Assembly (NCBI GenBank): GCA_018828205.1
Contig: JAHJWA010000122.1
Span: 1 to 17,458, forward strand
Origin: Alphaproteobacteria bacterium
GTDB lineage: Bacteria > Pseudomonadota > Alphaproteobacteria > Sphingomonadales > Sphingomonadaceae
Length of the DNA: 17,458 nt
Direction of reading: 5' to 3'
Notes under the pieces: model-generated
Databases searched by the model: none
Seen by the model: only the letters and a program-made list of their open reading frames with translations
Told to the model about the DNA's origin: nothing
Program-made: the position numbers and the translations under genes
Shown: piece after piece, positions 14,569 to 17,458 of the stretch
Numbering within the stretch: position 1 is the first letter of the stretch
Layout: every line of letters begins with the position of its first letter

Positions 14569-15613
14569 GCCGCGCGGCCGCCCAGTCGGCCGCTTCCGCC
14601 ACCACCGGATCGGAATCGGTGCGTAAACCCTCGACCTGCGCCAGCAATTCGCGGCGCCCGCTGTTGCCCGCCGCATAGAGGCAATTGCGCACGAAACGGT
14701 CGCGCCCGACCCGCTTGATCGGGCTGCCCGAGAACAGCTGGCGAAACGACGGATCGTCGAGCGCAAGCAGCCGCGCCAGATCGGGTGCGACCAGTTCCTC
14801 GCGCGGCAGCAGCCTGGCATTGGCCTGCGCGGTCTGGGCGAACTTGTTCCACGGGCACACCGCCAGGCAATCGTCGCAGCCATAGATGCGGTTGCCCAGA
14901 GCGGCGCGGAATTCCTCGGGGATCGGCCCCTTGTGCTCGATCGTGAGGTAGGAAATGCAGCGCCGCGCATCGAGCCGATAGGGCTCTGGAAACGCGTCGG
15001 TGGGACAGGCGGTCTGGCAGGCGGTGCACGAGCCGCAGCTGTCGCGCAGCGGCGCATCGGGCGCAAAGGGCAGCGTCGAATAGATCGCGCCGAGGAACAG
15101 CCAGCTGCCATGCTCGCGGCTGACCAGATTGGTGTGCTTGCCCTGCCAGCCGATCCCCGCCGCCTGCCCGAGCGGCTTTTCCATCACCGGCGCCGTGTCG
15201 ACGAAGACCTTGAGCTCGCTGCCGGGTTCGCGCGCGACCAGCCAGCGCGCCAGCGCCTTGAGCGCCTTCTTGACCACATCGTGATAGTCGCGCCCCTGCG
15301 CATAGACCGAGATACGCGCCTTGTCGGACGCATCGGCCAGCGCCAGCGGATCGTTGGGCGGAGCGTAGCTCATGCCCAATGCAATCACGCTGCGCGCCTC
15401 GGGCCACAGGCCCTGCGGCGAGACGCGCTGCTCCTTGCGCGCCTCCATCCAGTCCATCGAGCCGTGGCGACCCTCATCGAGCCATTGCTCCAACCGCTCG
15501 GCGCGAAACGGTTCGCCCGCCGCCGTGGTGAAGCCGCAGGCGACGAAGCCCAGCCGCCGCGCCTCGACCCGCAGATCCTCCTGCAGGGCGGCGATAGGCT
15601 GCGGCTCGGTCAA
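14552..15613 (-). CDS. queG: tRNA epoxyqueuosine(34) reductase
   Basis: Cytoplasmic cobalamin- and iron-sulfur-dependent enzyme that performs the last step of queuosine synthesis, reducing epoxyqueuosine to queuosine in tRNA position 34. In the 353-residue protein the N-terminal domain holds VFVDTAPVMEK with D139, matching the family's catalytic aspartate, and GIGWQGKHTNLVS (153-165). Two [4Fe-4S] sites are complete: CxxCxxCxxxCP at C193, C196, C199, C203, and the second set C219, C246, C249, C253 (GCDDCLAVCPWNKFA). A C-terminal HEAT-like stretch follows. The start is TTG at 15613-15611; the only upstream candidate Shine-Dalgarno, CAGGAG (15631-15626), is 12 bases away, so initiation may be weak. 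The gene converges on the ferredoxin reductase gene with a 17-base overlap and diverges from the ABC transporter operon. Confidence 0.95.
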   Translation of the reverse strand: MTEPQPIAALQEDLRVEARRLGFVACGFTTAAGEPFRAERLEQWLDEGRHGSMDWMEARKEQRVSPQGLWPEARSVIALGMSYAPPNDPLALADASDKARISVYAQGRDYHDVVKKALKALARWLVAREPGSELKVFVDTAPVMEKPLGQAAGIGWQGKHTNLVSREHGSWLFLGAIYSTLPFAPDAPLRDSCGSCTACQTACPTDAFPEPYRLDARRCISYLTIEHKGPIPEEFRAALGNRIYGCDDCLAVCPWNKFAQTAQANARLLPREELVAPDLARLLALDDPSFRQLFSGSPIKRVGRDRFVRNCLYAAGNSGRRELLAQVEGLRTDSDPVVAEAADWAAARLRAGP

Positions 15614-15653
15614 AACTAGCTGTTGCTCCTGTTAACGGGTCGCGGGTAACCCC

Positions 15654-16682
15654 ATGGACATGCTTACCGAGACCGAGGCGCCCCCGCGAGGCGAAACTTC
15701 CGCCCATGCGCAGCGCCCGCCCCGCGAACGCGCGCTGGCGATCGAGGCCAAAGGGCTGGTCAAGCGGTTCGACGGCACGCTGGCGGTGGACGGGGTCGAC
15801 ATATCGGTTCCCGAAGGCACGATCTATGGCATTCTCGGACCCAATGGCGCGGGCAAGACGACGACCCTGCGCATGCTGCTTGGGATCATCGATCCCGACG
15901 AGGGGGTGCGGCGCGTCTTCGGGCATGATCGCCCGCACGATATTGCCCGGCTGATCGGTTATCTGCCCGAGGAACGCGGGCTCTATCCGACGATGAAATG
16001 CGACGAGGCGATCGCTTTCATGGGCGCGCTGCGCGGCTTGACGCTCGAGGAGGGCCGCAAGCGCGGGCGCGACCTGCTCGAGGCGCATGGTTTGGGTCAC
16101 GCGATCGAGCGCCAGATCCGCCAATTGTCCAAGGGGATGGCGCAGACCGTCCAGCTGCTCGGCACGCTGGTGCACCGGCCTCGGCTGGTGGTGCTCGACG
16201 AACCCTTTTCGGGACTGGACGCGATCAACCAGGGCAAGCTGGAGGCGATGATCCGCGAGTTGGCCGCACAGGGCACCACGGTGATCTTCTCGACCCATGT
16301 GATCCATCACGCCGAGCGATTGTGCGACGATGTCGCGATCATCGCCGGGGGGCGGGTACCCTATGCCGGTTCGGTCGATGCCGCACGCGACAGCATCCCC
16401 GCGCAGGTCCGGCTCGAGACGCGCAATCGCGACGGGCGCTGGCGCGCGGCGCTGCCCGCCGATGCGCGGCACGACATCAAGGCCAATGGCTCGCATTTCT
16501 GGTATTTCCCGGTCCCCGACAGCGGGATCGAGTCGCTGCTCAAGCAGCTGATCGAGGGCGATGCGGGGGTTCTGTCTCTGTCGATCGAACGCGCCGGGCT
16601 GCACGATGCCTTTGTCGAGATCGCCGGAGCCGCCGCCGCGCGCGCGCTCGAGGAAGACGCTGCCGGTGGAGCCGAAGCATGA
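15654..16682 (+). CDS. ABC transporter ATP-binding protein, NatA-like
   Basis: A 342-residue ATPase that powers the permease encoded next. After a proline/charge-rich extension (1-26) come Walker A GPNGAGKTT (62-70), the Q-loop region IGYLPEERGLYP (101-112) in the form typical of the NatA/YhaQ group, signature LSKGM (158-162) instead of LSGGQ, Walker B LVVLDEP (178-184, E183 catalytic) and the switch histidine H215 in STHVIHHAE. The C-terminal 100 residues form the accessory domain (DUF4162 type) of this group. The ATG at 15654 is used; ATG 15660 two codons later is an alternative, and no strong Shine-Dalgarno helps decide. The stop overlaps the permease ATG. NatAB of Bacillus exports sodium; the substrate here is unknown. 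Confidence 0.93.
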   Translation: MDMLTETEAPPRGETSAHAQRPPRERALAIEAKGLVKRFDGTLAVDGVDISVPEGTIYGILGPNGAGKTTTLRMLLGIIDPDEGVRRVFGHDRPHDIARLIGYLPEERGLYPTMKCDEAIAFMGALRGLTLEEGRKRGRDLLEAHGLGHAIERQIRQLSKGMAQTVQLLGTLVHRPRLVVLDEPFSGLDAINQGKLEAMIRELAAQGTTVIFSTHVIHHAERLCDDVAIIAGGRVPYAGSVDAARDSIPAQVRLETRNRDGRWRAALPADARHDIKANGSHFWYFPVPDSGIESLLKQLIEGDAGVLSLSIERAGLHDAFVEIAGAAAARALEEDAAGGAEA

Positions 16683-17458
16683 GCATGGCGGACAAGAGCC
16701 GGCTGTCGTTGTGGCAGGCCGCCTGGGTGGTGGCGCGGCGCGACTTCCAGGCGATCCTGTTCAGCAAGGCCTTCCTGCTGTTCCTGCTGGGTCCGATCTT
16801 CTTCGGCGCGATCAGCATCGGTGCGGGAATGCTCGGCGCCAAGGCCGCCGAGAGCGGCGAGCCGCCGCGGCTTGCGGTGATGATGCCGGCAGCGGAAGCC
16901 GAAGCGATCACGCGCGCGCACCGCGAGCTCGATCCGCTGATCGCCATCCCCCCGATCGAGCGCGTCGCGCCCGGGGAAGCCGAACCCGGCACTCTCCTTT
17001 CGGATCGAACGCGCAATTTCGGGGCGGTGCTGACGGGCACGCTGGCGCAGCCGCGGTTGATCGGAACGAAGGAACAGATCGAGAGCTGGCAGGGCCGCGT
17101 GGCGCTCATCGCGGCGCGGGCGCTGGGTCCGGATGCGACCTATCCCGCGGTCGCGCTCGAACAGACCCGGTCGAGCATGGCCAGCACCCGCAGCGCGCAG
17201 ACCGGAACCGCGACCGCCGCGATCACCCTGCTGTTCCTGCTCACCATGCTGCTGGCGGGCATGGTGCTGTCCAATCTGGTCGAGGAAAAGGCCAACAAGC
17301 TCATCGAGATCCTCGCGGCGGCGATCCCGATGGATGCGGTCTTCGTCGGCAAGCTGTTCGCCATGCTGGCCATCAGCTTCGTCGGGATCGCGGTGTGGGG
17401 CAGTCTCGCGCTGGTTGCACTGGCGCTGGGACCCGCGACCGGTACCGCGCTGCCGACC
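16679..17458 (+). CDS. ABC-2 type transporter permease, NatB-like (runs off the window end)
   Basis: Membrane partner of the preceding ATPase; 260 codons are present and no stop is reached. The ATG overlaps the ATPase stop (ATGA). The N-terminus WQAAWVVARRDFQAILFSKAF leads into a first helix at about 29-51, followed by a long external domain (about 52-175) and helices at about 179-201 and 223-250. Between these two is EEKANKLIEIL (202-212) with PMDAVFVGKL after it, the hallmark of ABC-2/NatB/YhaP permeases. The missing part should hold the remaining helices. Together the two genes code an exporter; the cargo cannot be read from the sequence. Confidence 0.92.
   Translation, partial: MSMADKSRLSLWQAAWVVARRDFQAILFSKAFLLFLLGPIFFGAISIGAGMLGAKAAESGEPPRLAVMMPAAEAEAITRAHRELDPLIAIPPIERVAPGEAEPGTLLSDRTRNFGAVLTGTLAQPRLIGTKEQIESWQGRVALIAARALGPDATYPAVALEQTRSSMASTRSAQTGTATAAITLLFLLTMLLAGMVLSNLVEEKANKLIEILAAAIPMDAVFVGKLFAMLAISFVGIAVWGSLALVALALGPATGTALPT

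Noticed and set aside
13294..15111. Minus-strand open frame of 605 codons across the ferredoxin reductase and queG
   Set aside because: It is out of frame with queG and antisense to the reductase; both of these have full motif sets, so this frame is a by-product.
15632..15650. GTTAAC ... GTAAC in the queG/transporter gap as a CtrA site
   Set aside because: A CtrA site needs TTAA-N7-TTAA; the second half here is GTAAC at the wrong distance, so only a half-site is present.

Overview
The window is high-GC DNA (roughly two thirds G+C by eye) in which most codons end in G or C. Its gene content fits an alphaproteobacterium, most likely a sphingomonad of the Erythrobacter type: a 1.57-kilo-residue NAD-dependent glutamate dehydrogenase, a DUF898/M48 peptidase pair, a class I ferredoxin reductase and a Tat-exported PhoD. 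This is inference from protein character; no database search was possible. Coding density is high, no gap exceeds 200 bases, and I see no tRNA, rRNA, CRISPR array, insertion sequence or prophage gene.

Layout. Positions 1-659 (minus strand) hold the 5' end of thrS and its control region: a promoter, a 23-residue leader peptide with five threonines within six residues, a strong hairpin, a second hairpin touching the ribosome binding site, and a three-codon ORF whose stop overlaps the thrS start. Positions 681-2342 (minus) encode a Tat-exported PhoD-type phosphatase/phosphodiesterase with a Pho-box-like direct repeat in front of it. Divergently, 2507-3500 (plus) is a tight three-gene module: a small membrane protein, a six-helix membrane protein and a 63-residue XRE-type regulator. 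Next, 3574-8395 (plus) is a compact run: DUF898 membrane protein, M48 metallopeptidase, alpha/beta hydrolase, TPR protein and YhbW-like flavin oxidoreductase. Most junctions in it are a 1-base gap or a 4-base stop/start overlap.

Positions 8591-13297 (plus) encode the large NAD-glutamate dehydrogenase. It is followed by an NADH:ferredoxin reductase-like flavoprotein (13342-14568), whose 3' end overlaps the convergent queG (14552-15613, minus). Divergent from queG, a NatA-like ATPase (15654-16682) and an ABC-2 permease (16679 to the window end) form an exporter operon.

The most notable observation is the control region of thrS. It has the architecture of ribosome-mediated threonine attenuation, with a leader peptide that is probably translated from a leaderless or nearly leaderless transcript. 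Next in interest are the DUF898 gene, which has no ATG, GTG or TTG able to start the whole domain, and the perfect 24-base palindrome inside its 5' coding region.
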